In this document: one piece after another, positions 7,648 through 16,352 of the stretch | Layout of the letters: each line of letters opens with the position of its first letter | How positions within the stretch are numbered: position 1 is the stretch's first letter | Origin: Breoghania sp037026715 | Lineage (GTDB): Bacteria; Pseudomonadota; Alphaproteobacteria; Rhizobiales; Stappiaceae | Length of the DNA stretch: 64,000 nucleotides | Assembly: GCF_037026715.1 (NCBI RefSeq) | Contig: NZ_JBANCG010000013.1 | Span: forward strand, 41,218-105,217 | Direction of reading: 5' to 3' | The notes under the pieces: model-generated | What the model saw: only the letters and a program-made list of their open reading frames with translations | The model's database searches: none | Told to the model about the DNA's origin: nothing | Position numbers and translations under genes: made by a program

Positions 7648-8547
7648 ATGGAAGAGAAACTTGAATTCCTGCTGGCTCTTGCCCGGGAGAAGCATTTCGG
7701 CCGGGCCGCCCAGGCATGTGGGGTTTCCCAGCCCAACCTCTCCGCGGCGATAAAGCAGCTTGAGAACACCCTCGGTATCCCACTGGTCGACCGCGGTTCG
7801 CGGTTCTTCGGTTTCACCGCCGAAGGTCAGAGGGTTCTGGAATGGGCGCGACGGATCGTCGGCGACATGAATGCCATGCGTGCCGACGTGGAGACGATGA
7901 AACAGGGGGATATCGGTCATCTCAGGATCGGTGCGATTCCAACCGCGTTGCCGGTCATGGTCAGGCATACGTCTGCATTATGGGCCGTCCATCCGGGGAT
8001 AGAACTGACGATATCCTCCCACACGTCTACAGATATCCTCGGCCGCATCGACAATCTGCAGCTGGATGCGGGGATCACGTATCTGGATAACGAACCGCTC
8101 GGCCGCGTCTATGAGGTCCCGCTTTACCGAGAGCGCTATCATCTGGTGACGTCGAGCGACGGGCCGTTCAGGGATCGCAAGTCCGTGACCTGGGAAGAGG
8201 CGGCGAGCCTGCCGCTGTGCCTGCTTTCTCGTGACATGCAGAACCGACGCATCATCGATCAGGTGTTCACGGAAGCGGGAATCGACATTCATCCTAAGCT
8301 CGAATCGAACTCGATCATCGTGATCAAGACCCACCTTGGCTCGGGTGTTTGGTCGACGATCATGCCCCACATCATGGTGGAAGCGTTGGATCTGCCGTCT
8401 TCGATACGGGCCATTCCGTTGGTGGCGCCCGAGGTCACGCGGCTGATCGGCCTCGTCGTCGCCCAGCGCGATCCCCAGCCGCCGCTAACCGCGGCTCTCA
8501 TCGACGAGGCTCGCAAGATTGCGCCGAGATTGGCCGAAATGGCCTGA
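7648..8547 (+). CDS. LysR-family regulator resembling FdsR
   Basis: Transcription factor of 299 residues: winged helix-turn-helix at residues 1-60 (HFGRAAQACGVSQPNLSAAI) and a periplasmic-binding-protein-like effector domain. The N-terminus MEEKLEFLLALAREKHFGRA, the segment RGSRFFGFTAEGQRVLEWAR and DAGITYLDNEPLGRV strongly recall the regulator found before fdsGBACD soluble formate dehydrogenase operons (FdsR) in alpha- and betaproteobacteria. Here it follows the FHL genes instead, 182 bp after hypA. I chose ATG 7648 by this homology although its ribosome site is weak; ATG 7618 would add ten residues. Likely role: sensing formate or a related metabolite to control hyf/hydN-fdhF; this is inference from context. 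Confidence 0.85.
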   Translation: MEEKLEFLLALAREKHFGRAAQACGVSQPNLSAAIKQLENTLGIPLVDRGSRFFGFTAEGQRVLEWARRIVGDMNAMRADVETMKQGDIGHLRIGAIPTALPVMVRHTSALWAVHPGIELTISSHTSTDILGRIDNLQLDAGITYLDNEPLGRVYEVPLYRERYHLVTSSDGPFRDRKSVTWEEAASLPLCLLSRDMQNRRIIDQVFTEAGIDIHPKLESNSIIVIKTHLGSGVWSTIMPHIMVEALDLPSSIRAIPLVAPEVTRLIGLVVAQRDPQPPLTAALIDEARKIAPRLAEMA

Positions 8548-8633
8548 ACCAGTGACGGGGCGAAGTTCGGATCTCGAGGGGGCGGGGAGTCTGCGCGCCT
8601 TCTCCGAGTTCTTTGTTCGGGCGGCAATTATTC

Positions 8634-9308
8634 CTAATGGGTGCGATCTGCGGCCACGCCATGGAGAAAGATCGAGATACAGCGCCGTATGTGCTCGATC
8701 CGGGCCTGACCTCTAGGGAGGGACGGGCGTTCGGGAAGGTGCTTGCCAAGGGTGCCAAACACCATATCCATAAGAATCTGTGCGCAAGCGTGTGGGTCGT
8801 CGATAGTGACTTCGCCGGCATTATGCCGGTCTGACAGCCAGTGAGCCAATTGGGCAATGGCCACTTCCGCTCCGTGTTGCCTCACGATCTCGCGCAGCTC
8901 TGGACATCGATCAGATTCTGTAGCCACGATGCCGAGAAGTTCTTCGGTCTCAGCCTCCTCCTGAGGGGTGAGATCGATGCGGAACATGTATTCCAGCGCT
9001 ACGGTGGCTGAAATGTCCTGACGACCTTTGGGCAGCACGAACATCTGGGACCGATGGGATTCTATGATCCCCGCGAAAAGGTCGATCTTGCTTTGGTAAA
9101 GCCTGTAGAGCGTGCGCTTTGAAATTCCACATTGTGCCGCGATATCGTCTGTCGTTGTCTTGCCATAGCCGCGCGTTAGAAACAGATCCTTGGCTGCCTC
9201 CAAAATCTCCTGCCTTTGAACGCAGTCCGGCTTGAGCTTCGGCCGTCCCCTCGACCGGAGCCCCTCTTTCTGCGCATTTCCTGTCGCAACGGCAGTGTTT
9301 CTCGACAT
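8634..9308 (-). CDS. TetR-family repressor, likely of the adjacent RND efflux operon
   Basis: DNA-binding repressor of 224 residues. The N-terminal TetR helix-turn-helix is clear: RQEILEAAKDLFLTRGYGKT followed by TDDIAAQCGISKRTLYRLYQ at about residues 30-75; the rest is an all-helical ligand domain with a C-terminal segment similar to AcrR-C type domains. Start ATG at 9308-9306 has GAAGAG just upstream; a GTG nine codons earlier is possible. It is divergent from the efflux genes across a 161-bp gap and convergent with the LysR gene. Classic arrangement for a drug-responsive repressor of an acrAB-like pump; ligand unknown. Confidence 0.87.
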   Translation of the reverse strand: MSRNTAVATGNAQKEGLRSRGRPKLKPDCVQRQEILEAAKDLFLTRGYGKTTTDDIAAQCGISKRTLYRLYQSKIDLFAGIIESHRSQMFVLPKGRQDISATVALEYMFRIDLTPQEEAETEELLGIVATESDRCPELREIVRQHGAEVAIAQLAHWLSDRHNAGEVTIDDPHACAQILMDMVFGTLGKHLPERPSLPRGQARIEHIRRCISIFLHGVAADRTH

Positions 9309-9349
9309 GACTCTTCGGCCCTGTTCGCGCGGCACTGTCAGAAAATCCC

Positions 9350-9383
9350 AATCGTTGACACGGATTAGGTGAGTGGCTAATGG
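9350..9383 (+). promoter_or_regulatory. Promoter of the efflux operon with overlapping operator-like repeat
   Basis: TTGACA (9355-9360) and TAATGG (9378-9383) are separated by 17 bp, a good sigma-70-type arrangement about 87 bp upstream of the membrane-fusion gene. The -35 box lies inside the interrupted palindrome AATCGTTGACACGGATT (9350-9366), which would let a dimeric TetR protein block polymerase. Operator assignment is inference. Confidence 0.55.
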
Positions 9384-9469
9384 GAAACTGGAGTTTTGTA
9401 AATAGGTGCGGCGTGCCCTGAGACAAATGCGTGCCTCCGTCTCGCTGTGCTTTCAACAAGGATCAGGTC

Positions 9470-10714
9470 GTGATCTCTTCTGCAATCGGTTCGAAAATTC
9501 GCCGTCGCCCTCTGGTCGGCGCCGTGATCGTGGGGTTTGCGTGCCTGGGGCTTGCAGCATGCGATGATCAGAAGCAGCAGACAGCGCAAAGTGCGCCGAT
9601 GGAAAAGTATGAGGTCGGCGTTATCGCGATGGAGCCTCAGACGGTTGCCATAACGGCGGAACTGCCAGGCCGCACCTCGGCGTCGCTTGTTGCGGAAGTG
9701 CGCCCACAGGTGGGCGGAATCATCCTGAAGCGGCTGTTCAAGGAAGGCAGCGAAGTCCAAGAGGGCGACGTTCTCTATCAGATTGATCCTTCGAGCTATC
9801 AGGCGGCCTACGACTCGGCAAAGGCCAGCTTGCAGAAAGCTGAGGCTGCCGTGCCCAGTGCCCAGTCCAAGTTCGACCGCTACCAAAATCTGGTGAAGCA
9901 GGAGGCTGTCGCACAGCAGGACTATGAAGATTCGCGCTCGGACCTGCTTCAGGCGAAGGCGGAAGTGGCCTCAGCGAAAGCGGACGTTGAAAAGGCGCGG
10001 ATCAGCCTCGATTACACGCAGGTGAAAGCGCCGATTTCCGGTCGCGTCGATGCTTCGACCGTCACGGTCGGTGCACTCGTGACGGCCGATCAGGACACCG
10101 CGCTTACCACGATCCGTACGCTTGATCCCATCAACGTCGATGTCACCCAGTCGAGCACCAATCTGCTTCGGCTGCAGCGTTCGGTAAAAGAAGGGCGCGT
10201 CAAGACTTCCGGTGACAACGTCGCCGTCAAGCTGCTTATGGAAGACGGCTCCATGTACGACATGAACGGCTCGCTGGAGTTTCGGGAGACGGCGATAAAC
10301 ACCACGACCGGCACGTTCACGGTCCGGCTACGGTTTCCGAACCCCGACCATCTTCTCCTTCCGGGCATGTATGTGCGTGGCATCATCGAGGAAGGCATCG
10401 CGGAGGGCAGCTTCCTCGTGCCTCAGAATGTCGTCTCGCACACGCCTGAAGGCGACGCTACGGCGAAGTTCGTCAACAAGGACGGCAAGGTCGAGGTCCG
10501 TACGCTGTCGGTTCAACGCTCGGTCGGCAATAACTGGCTGGTGGACGGCGGGATATCCGCGGATGACATGCTGATCGTGGAGGGTTTCTCGAAAGTTTCG
10601 GCTGGCCAGGAGGTGAGGACGAGGAGCGTGGATCCGGCCGAAGTCAATTCATCGGATGCGAGTGGTGGGGGCGCGAGCGACCACGGCAGCGCACCCGCTG
10701 CGAAGAAAAACTGA
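9470..10714 (+). CDS. RND efflux membrane-fusion lipoprotein (AcrA/MexA type)
   Basis: Periplasmic adaptor of a tripartite multidrug efflux pump, joining the inner-membrane RND transporter to an outer-membrane channel. From GTG 9470, preceded by AAGGA at 7 bp spacing, the protein has 414 residues with a lipoprotein signal (hydrophobic stretch, lipobox LAAC, Cys31). Then come a barrel-sandwich hybrid domain (LVAEVRPQVGGIILKRLFKE), an alpha-helical hairpin, and a beta-barrel domain (PLDPINVDVTQ-like). The upstream GTG at 9431 lacks a ribosome site. It ends 10 bp before the transporter gene. Substrates cannot be told from sequence; AcrA-like naming is by family. Confidence 0.92.
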   Translation: MISSAIGSKIRRRPLVGAVIVGFACLGLAACDDQKQQTAQSAPMEKYEVGVIAMEPQTVAITAELPGRTSASLVAEVRPQVGGIILKRLFKEGSEVQEGDVLYQIDPSSYQAAYDSAKASLQKAEAAVPSAQSKFDRYQNLVKQEAVAQQDYEDSRSDLLQAKAEVASAKADVEKARISLDYTQVKAPISGRVDASTVTVGALVTADQDTALTTIRTLDPINVDVTQSSTNLLRLQRSVKEGRVKTSGDNVAVKLLMEDGSMYDMNGSLEFRETAINTTTGTFTVRLRFPNPDHLLLPGMYVRGIIEEGIAEGSFLVPQNVVSHTPEGDATAKFVNKDGKVEVRTLSVQRSVGNNWLVDGGISADDMLIVEGFSKVSAGQEVRTRSVDPAEVNSSDASGGGASDHGSAPAAKKN

Positions 10715-10724
10715 GGACCGCTCC

Positions 10725-13700
10725 ATGTCGCGCTTCTTCATTGAGCGGCCAATCTTCGCCGCCGTGCTTGCGATCGCCGTTATGCTCGGCGGGCTTCTGG
10801 CGCTCTATTCGCTTCCGATCTCGCAATATCCTCAGATCTCTCCGACAACAGTCCGGATTTCCGCCACCTATACGGGGGCGGACGCGCAGACGGTCGAGAA
10901 TACGGTCACCAAGGTGATCGAGCAGGGTATGACCGGCATCGACTATCTCGACTATATGACGTCGACCTCGTCGCAGACCGGCAGTTCCTCGATAACGCTG
11001 ACGTTCACCAACGAAGCGGATCCGGACGTTGCCCAGATGCAGGTGCAGAACAAGCTGCAACTGGTCGAAAGCCAGCTACCGCAGGCTGTCACGAATACGG
11101 GTGTTACGGTCACCAAGTCCTCCGATAGCTTCATGATGGTGATCGGTTTCGTGTCGAAGGACGGCACACTGACCAACACCGACTTGTCAGACTGGGTCGA
11201 CAGCAATCTCGATGATCGTATCAGTCGACTTGAGGGGGTTGGCTCGACACGCCTGTTCGGCGCGGAATATGCCATGCGGATCTGGCTCGATCCGTCGAAG
11301 CTCGAGAAATACTCGCTTATGCCGAGCGATGTGACGTCGGCTATCAAGGCGCAAAATACCCAGGTCTCGGCCGGACAGCTTGGCGCGCGTCCTCAGGTCA
11401 ACGGGCAGTTGCTGAACGCAACCGTAACGGCAAAAAGCCGTCTTCAGACCGTCTCGCAGTTCGAGAATATCATCCTGAAATCGTCGACCGATGGTTCGCT
11501 GGTTCGTCTGAACGACGTGGCCCGTGTTGAAGTCGGTTCCGACAGCTACAACACGGTCTCCAAATATAACGGCATGCCCGCCGCTGGCCTTGCGGTCTAT
11601 CTAGCAACCGGGGCCAATGCGATCAGTACCGCGGCTGCGGTGAAGGACGTCATCGCCGATGTCTCGCCGACCCTGCCGTCCGGGGTTGAGGTCGTCTACC
11701 CCTACGATACGACGCCGTTTGTTGAGCTTTCGATCGAGGAAGTGGTGCGCACGTTGTTCGAGGCCATTGTCCTCGTCTTCGTGGTGATGTTCGTCTTCCT
11801 GCAGAACTTCCGTGCGACGCTCATCCCAACGCTTGCCGTCCCCGTGGTTCTGCTCGGAACCTTCGGAATGCTGGCGGTCTTCGGGTATTCGATCAACACG
11901 CTCACCATGTTTGCCATGGTGCTCGCAATCGGTCTTCTCGTCGATGACGCCATCGTCGTGGTTGAAAACGTCGAGCGCGTTATGGAGGATGAAGACGTCT
12001 CGCCGAAGCAGGCCACGATCCTGTCCATGCAGGAGATCACGGGCGCGCTCGTCGGTATCGCGACGGTCCTGTCTGCCGTGTTCATTCCGATGGCGTTCTT
12101 TGGCGGTTCGGTGGGCGTCATCTATCGTCAATTCTCCGTGACGATCGTGACGGCCATGGTCCTTTCGGTTCTGGTGGCGTTGATCCTCACGCCGGCGCTC
12201 TGCGCGACGATCCTGAAGCGCCCGAAGGAAGGGGCCAAGGAAAAGGGTATCTTCGGGCTCTTCAACCGTGGTTTCGATCGCACAACGCGCGGTTATCGCA
12301 ATGGCGTGCGCGGAATGCTTATGCGGCCTATTCCGTTCATTGTCATCTTCGTCGCCATGATTGGTGCGGCTGGATACATGTTCGGTAAAGTGCCGAGCGC
12401 GTTCATTCCACAGGAAGACCAGGGCATCCTGCTCACCAGCATTCAGCTTCCGCAGGGCGCTACCTCGCTCCAGACGAATGCCGTAATCGACCAGGCGACC
12501 AAGCACTTCCTGGAAGACGAGAGCAAGTACGTGCAGGGCGTGATGAGCGTGGCCGGTTTTGGCTTCGGCGGTCAGGGGCAGAACGTCGGCCTCATGTTTA
12601 TCCGCCTGAAGGATTTCGATGAACGGAAAACCCCCGAGGCATCGGCCAACGCGATTGCCGGGCGGGCGATGCGGATCTTCTCGCAATTCAAGGATGCGCA
12701 GGTCTTTGCCCTTGCGCCTCCGGCGATTCCCGGTTTCGGCGTCACCAGCGGTTTCGACCTATATCTTCAGGATGCAGCCGGGCAGGGGCATGAGAAACTG
12801 ATTGCCGCGCGCAACCAGTTGCTTGGCAAGGCGGCGCAGAGCCCGCTTCTCGCCAATACCCGTCCGAATGGCATGGAGGATTCCGCTCAGTACCACGTCG
12901 ATATCGATGAAGAGAAGGCGAGCGCCTATTCACTCGATCTTTCCGACATCGATGACACGCTGTCGACGGCCTGGGGAGGGACATACGTCAACGACTTCAT
13001 TTACGAAACTCGTATCAAGTCGGTCTATGTGCAGGGCGATGCGAAATACCGCATGCAGCCGGAAGACATAGACAAGTGGTATGTCCGGAATTCCGATAAT
13101 GACATGGTGCCGTTCTCGGCGTTTGCGGTGGGAAACTGGACCTACGGTTCGCCGCGGCTCGAACGTTTCAACGGCCTCTCCGCCGTCGAGATCCAGGGCA
13201 GCGCCGCGGCTGGAGCCAGCTCCGGTCAGGCGATGGACGAGATTCAGCGGCTGATCAAGACCCTGCCTCAAGGCTACAGCTTCGAATGGGTCGGGTTGTC
13301 GGCGCAGGAGCAGATTGCTGGCAATCAAGCCATCTACCTTTATGCGGTTTCGACGTTGGTCGTGTTCCTGGCTCTCGCTGCGCTGTACGAGAGCTGGAGC
13401 ATTCCGTTTGCCGTGATGCTGACTGTTCCGATCGGTATTCTCGGCGCCCTGATCGCGGCGCTTCTCTTTGACCAGTCGAACGACGTGTACTTCAAGGTCG
13501 GTATGCTCACGACCATCGGTCTGGCGGCGAAAAACGCCATTCTGATCGTGGAGTTCGCGCTGGAGTGGCAGAAGCAGGGCAAGGATCTGCTGGGCGCCAC
13601 GCTGGAAGCAGCACGGCAGCGGTTACGGCCGATCCTGATGACCTCGCTTGCCTTCATCCTCGGCGTGCTGCCGCTGGCCATTGCTAACGGGGCGGGGTCT

Positions 13701-13889
13701 GGTAGCCAGAACGCGATCGGTATCGCCGTGATGGGCGGCATGATCGCCTCCACCGTGCTTGGCGTCTTCTTCGCGCCGCTGCTGTTCGTGCTCGTGCGGC
13801 GGGTCTTCCCCGGCAAGCAGAAAGACAACGGCGGGACGAAGGACGGCGCGGAGGAGGCCGCCGCGGACGGCGAGGGCTCCAAGGTCTGA
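10725..13889 (+). CDS. RND multidrug efflux transporter (AcrB/MexB, HAE1 family)
   Basis: Proton-driven inner-membrane exporter. 1054 residues, the normal HAE1 size, starting MSRFFIERPIFAAVLAIAVM; it has twelve expected membrane helices, two large periplasmic loops and the transmembrane helix 4 motif LAIGLLVDDAIVVVENVERV with the paired Asp residues that relay protons. GAGGA precedes ATG 10725 by 9 bp; the frame's upstream extension overlaps the fusion-protein gene. The C-terminus ends in a charged cytoplasmic tail. Operon with the membrane-fusion gene; no TolC-like gene follows, so the outer-membrane channel must come from elsewhere. Confidence 0.95.
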   Translation: MSRFFIERPIFAAVLAIAVMLGGLLALYSLPISQYPQISPTTVRISATYTGADAQTVENTVTKVIEQGMTGIDYLDYMTSTSSQTGSSSITLTFTNEADPDVAQMQVQNKLQLVESQLPQAVTNTGVTVTKSSDSFMMVIGFVSKDGTLTNTDLSDWVDSNLDDRISRLEGVGSTRLFGAEYAMRIWLDPSKLEKYSLMPSDVTSAIKAQNTQVSAGQLGARPQVNGQLLNATVTAKSRLQTVSQFENIILKSSTDGSLVRLNDVARVEVGSDSYNTVSKYNGMPAAGLAVYLATGANAISTAAAVKDVIADVSPTLPSGVEVVYPYDTTPFVELSIEEVVRTLFEAIVLVFVVMFVFLQNFRATLIPTLAVPVVLLGTFGMLAVFGYSINTLTMFAMVLAIGLLVDDAIVVVENVERVMEDEDVSPKQATILSMQEITGALVGIATVLSAVFIPMAFFGGSVGVIYRQFSVTIVTAMVLSVLVALILTPALCATILKRPKEGAKEKGIFGLFNRGFDRTTRGYRNGVRGMLMRPIPFIVIFVAMIGAAGYMFGKVPSAFIPQEDQGILLTSIQLPQGATSLQTNAVIDQATKHFLEDESKYVQGVMSVAGFGFGGQGQNVGLMFIRLKDFDERKTPEASANAIAGRAMRIFSQFKDAQVFALAPPAIPGFGVTSGFDLYLQDAAGQGHEKLIAARNQLLGKAAQSPLLANTRPNGMEDSAQYHVDIDEEKASAYSLDLSDIDDTLSTAWGGTYVNDFIYETRIKSVYVQGDAKYRMQPEDIDKWYVRNSDNDMVPFSAFAVGNWTYGSPRLERFNGLSAVEIQGSAAAGASSGQAMDEIQRLIKTLPQGYSFEWVGLSAQEQIAGNQAIYLYAVSTLVVFLALAALYESWSIPFAVMLTVPIGILGALIAALLFDQSNDVYFKVGMLTTIGLAAKNAILIVEFALEWQKQGKDLLGATLEAARQRLRPILMTSLAFILGVLPLAIANGAGSGSQNAIGIAVMGGMIASTVLGVFFAPLLFVLVRRVFPGKQKDNGGTKDGAEEAAADGEGSKV

Positions 13890-13920
13890 TCGAACCGATC
13901 GCTCTAACGATCTGGCGCGC

Positions 13921-13988
13921 GTCGCCTGATCATCGGCCGGCCGGGTGGCGTGCTGCCCGGCCGGAAACATGTTCGCGGATCAGGCGAC
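13921..13988 (+). terminator. Nested inverted repeats ending the efflux operon
   Basis: Inner hairpin CCGGCCGGG (13937-13945) with CCCGGCCGG (13956-13964), enclosed by a second perfect repeat GTCGCCTGATC (13921-13931) with GATCAGGCGAC (13978-13988), followed by TTTT. The outer stem plus T-run makes a plausible intrinsic terminator for the efflux operon, 32 bp after its stop. Confidence 0.6.
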
Positions 13989-14035
13989 TTTTCCGTCTGC
14001 ACCGTAAACCTTGCGCCTGCGCAGAGTGAGTGACG

Positions 14036-14542
14036 ATGACTTCTTCGACGGTCCCCGCTGACATAATCGCCATCGATGCTGCAGATATCGATGAGGAAGC
14101 GCCGCTGCTGCACCTCAACAATGCGCATGCGACGGAACTGAGCTACCTGACGGCGCCCGAGATGCGGAAACTTGTCACGGAATGCTGCGTTGCCGCGCGG
14201 ATCGGTGCAGGGAGGGCCTTCGTTCTCGCCGTCGGCGAAAATGCGCAATACGAAAGTCCGAATTTTCGGTGGTTTCAGGACCGCTTCGATCGCTTCGTCT
14301 ATATCGACCGGGTTTGTGTCGATCCGAGCGAGCGCGGAAAGGGGTTTGCGCGCCGGCTGTATGCGCATGTGTTCACCCATGCGCGGGAACTCGGCGCGCC
14401 GCGGGTCGTTTGCGAGGTCAATGCAGAGCCGCCGAACCCCGCTTCGGACGCCTTTCATGCTGCGCTTGGGTTCGAGGAGATCGGCACAGCCCTCCTCGAA
14501 GAGCGTGGCAAGCGCGTTCGCTATTTTGAAAAGCGCGTCTGA
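14036..14542 (+). CDS. GNAT-family N-acetyltransferase
   Basis: Acetyl-CoA-dependent acyltransferase of unknown substrate, 168 residues. The acetyl-CoA-binding motif A is visible as VDPSERGKGFARRLYAHVF (Q/RxxGxG/A type: RGKGFA), followed by the C-terminal strand-helix with NAEPPNPASDAFHAALGFEE, typical of GNAT proteins that modify small molecules or protein N-termini. The start is ATG 14036; a GTG two codons upstream is equally possible. It stands alone between the efflux terminator and the convergent L,D-transpeptidase gene, giving no functional context. Confidence 0.8.
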   Translation: MTSSTVPADIIAIDAADIDEEAPLLHLNNAHATELSYLTAPEMRKLVTECCVAARIGAGRAFVLAVGENAQYESPNFRWFQDRFDRFVYIDRVCVDPSERGKGFARRLYAHVFTHARELGAPRVVCEVNAEPPNPASDAFHAALGFEEIGTALLEERGKRVRYFEKRV

Positions 14543-14578
14543 CCAGCCGGGTTCGGTTGGAAGTCTTGATCCAGGCAA

Positions 14579-15031
14579 CTACTGGCGGATCACGATCTCG
14601 ACGTCGTTCATGCCGTACTGACGCACAAGCCGGTAGAGCGTTCTGGCATTCTTCGGATCGAGCCGCACGCAGCCGTGCGAGGCTGGGCTGCCAAGACGGC
14701 GGATCGCGTTCGTTCCATGGACGGCCCAGCCCTTGTGGAAGAAGACCGAATAGGGCATCGGCGCGTTGTCGTATTTTCGCGAGCGCCACATCTTGTGGAT
14801 GCGGTACGGCTGATAGCGACCTACGGGCGTGATGTATCCCCGCCGGGCCGTGGATACCTTCCATTTATGCAGAAGGATCCCTTCATTGTACACGCTGAGC
14901 CGCTGATCGGAGAGATCGACGACAGCGACGATGCTTGGACCTTCGTAACCCAATCCGAAGTTGGCGCTCGCGTGGGCCGTTGCCATCAGGCCGATGGACA
15001 AGCAGGCAGAGAGGATAAGCTTGCGAAACAT
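14579..15031 (-). CDS. L,D-transpeptidase (YkuD domain), exported
   Basis: Periplasmic peptidoglycan cross-linking or lipoprotein-attaching enzyme. The 150-residue protein has an N-terminal signal peptide (MFRKLILSACLSIGLMATAH) and then only a YkuD domain. Catalytic residues are clear: H105 in GWAVHGTN and the SHGCVRL motif with H119 and nucleophile C121. It lacks LysM or other binding domains and is at the short end for the family. No operon partner: the PilZ gene upstream lies 173 bp away on the same strand and may or may not be co-transcribed. Confidence 0.9.
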   Translation of the reverse strand: MFRKLILSACLSIGLMATAHASANFGLGYEGPSIVAVVDLSDQRLSVYNEGILLHKWKVSTARRGYITPVGRYQPYRIHKMWRSRKYDNAPMPYSVFFHKGWAVHGTNAIRRLGSPASHGCVRLDPKNARTLYRLVRQYGMNDVEIVIRQ

Positions 15032-15204
15032 GGATGCCCCCCAGACATGTCTGACGTTCGGGCATGTTAAGCGCTATCGGTAAAGAAAAGTGTGACTGAG
15101 ACCACTTCGCGGCGCGCAGGGGGAGTGCCGGTGTGGCTCGTCGCGCCCGCAAGGACGCTGCGGCATCGATTGCGGGAGGCGTGGCCCCAGGGCACGGAGA
15201 GGGA

Positions 15205-15519
15205 TCAGTTGTGGAAGCGCAGGTTCCGGATCTTGGGATCGTCGCTTTCGGTGACGGAGCTGTACGTGCCGTTGAAGCGGATGCCCACTTCACGCGGCGA
15301 GCGCCAGACGACTTCCGCATCGATAAGCGTGTTGTCGCCACTGTTGAACAGACGGATGTTGTCTGGAACGTCGCGAGCGTTGGCGACCTTGAGGCGCGCG
15401 CCTTCCTCCGACAGATCGCGGATCAGGCAGTCGATCAGCAGGGCGCTGCGCCCGTAGACGATCTTGCCGCCTTGCAGCATCCGCTTGCGGTGCGACTTGC
15501 GCCGGTCCGAGTAGTCCAT
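15205..15519 (-). CDS. PilZ-domain protein, probable cyclic di-GMP receptor
   Basis: Single-domain protein of 104 residues. The two c-di-GMP-binding elements are present: an RxxxR motif (R7-R11 in RRKSHRKR) and DLSEEG at 35-40 matching [D/N]xSxxG. It therefore probably binds the second messenger and acts on an unidentified partner affecting motility, surface polysaccharide or envelope behaviour. Start ATG at 15519. Divergent from the NnrU-like gene across about 200 bp. Such stand-alone PilZ proteins are abundant in rhizobia and cannot be assigned a pathway from sequence. Confidence 0.85.
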   Translation of the reverse strand: MDYSDRRKSHRKRMLQGGKIVYGRSALLIDCLIRDLSEEGARLKVANARDVPDNIRLFNSGDNTLIDAEVVWRSPREVGIRFNGTYSSVTESDDPKIRNLRFHN

Positions 15520-15614
15520 GTCACGACTCTTCCAAGTAAATTGCCATGGCGAGAATAGTCGTGGGAGGTGAATAGATGATTACAGATGCGCGGTTTGCTG
15601 GTTGCGGTGACAAG

Positions 15615-15636
15615 GGGCGGATGCGCTGATCCGCCC
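15615..15636. repeat. Hairpin between the divergent pilZ and nnrU-like genes
   Basis: GGGCGGAT-gcgctg-ATCCGCCC: a perfect 8-bp stem in the 203-bp divergent intergenic region. No T-run on either side; role unclear, perhaps a leader structure. Confidence 0.35.
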
Positions 15637-15722
15637 TCCCGAAGGTCCGCTAATTTTGCTATAGAGCGGCAAGGCGTGGCGGCAGGCGCGGTACCGCGAA
15701 GATGGCCGGGAGGGGTATGACA

Positions 15723-16289
15723 ATGGAAATTCTCGTTCTTGGACTGGTCGTTTTCGTCGGCGCGCACGCGGTGCCGGCGCGACCGGCCTTGCGGGCGGCG
15801 CTCGTCGGGCGTCTGGGGGCTCGCGGCTACAGGGCAGCATTCGGGATCCTGTCGCTGCTCGGTTTCGTGCTCATCGTCTACGGTTTTGGCCTGGCAAGAT
15901 CGGAAGGCGTGCCTGTACTCTATTATCCTCCTGCCTGGACGCGGCACATCGCGATGCTGCTGATGCTCTTCGCCTTCATCCTTTTGCCGGCCACCTATCT
16001 GCCGGGGCGGATCAAGGCGACGGTGAAGCACCCCATGATCACAGCGGTGAAGACGTGGGCTCTGGCGCACCTGCTGGTGAATGGCGATGTGGCCTCGCTC
16101 GTTCTATTCGGCACGTTCCTCGCCTGGGGCGTCTACGACCGGATTTCGCTGAAGCGGCGTCCCGCACCGGAACCTGTGCGGGGATCGCTTCGAAACGACA
16201 TCCTTGCGGTGGTCATTGGCGGCGCACTCTACGCGGCCTTTGTCTGGAAGCTCCATCTCTGGCTGATCGGCGTTCCCATTCTCGCTTGA
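15723..16289 (+). CDS. NnrU-family integral membrane protein
   Basis: Polytopic membrane protein of 188 residues in the NnrU family, which includes a protein needed for nitric oxide/nitrite metabolism in denitrifying Rhodobacter and the related isomerase domain family. About five to six hydrophobic helices are visible; the N-terminal MEILVLGLVVFVGAHAVPAR with its HAVPA and a KHP motif (ATVKHPMIT) are family features. I start at ATG 15723 because GGGAGGGG lies about 8 bp upstream; ATG 15717 is too close to it. No denitrification genes are in the window, so a nitrogen-oxide role is not supported by context. Confidence 0.75.
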   Translation: MEILVLGLVVFVGAHAVPARPALRAALVGRLGARGYRAAFGILSLLGFVLIVYGFGLARSEGVPVLYYPPAWTRHIAMLLMLFAFILLPATYLPGRIKATVKHPMITAVKTWALAHLLVNGDVASLVLFGTFLAWGVYDRISLKRRPAPEPVRGSLRNDILAVVIGGALYAAFVWKLHLWLIGVPILA

Positions 16290-16352
16290 GGCGAGTTCGG
16301 GAGCGAGCGACCAAATTCGAATGATCGTATCTGTATCTGGAGGACAGTTGCC

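Noticed and set aside
11601..12686. Long minus-strand frame inside the RND transporter gene
   Set aside because: His/Arg/Glu-rich shadow of the transporter, with no ribosome site or domain.
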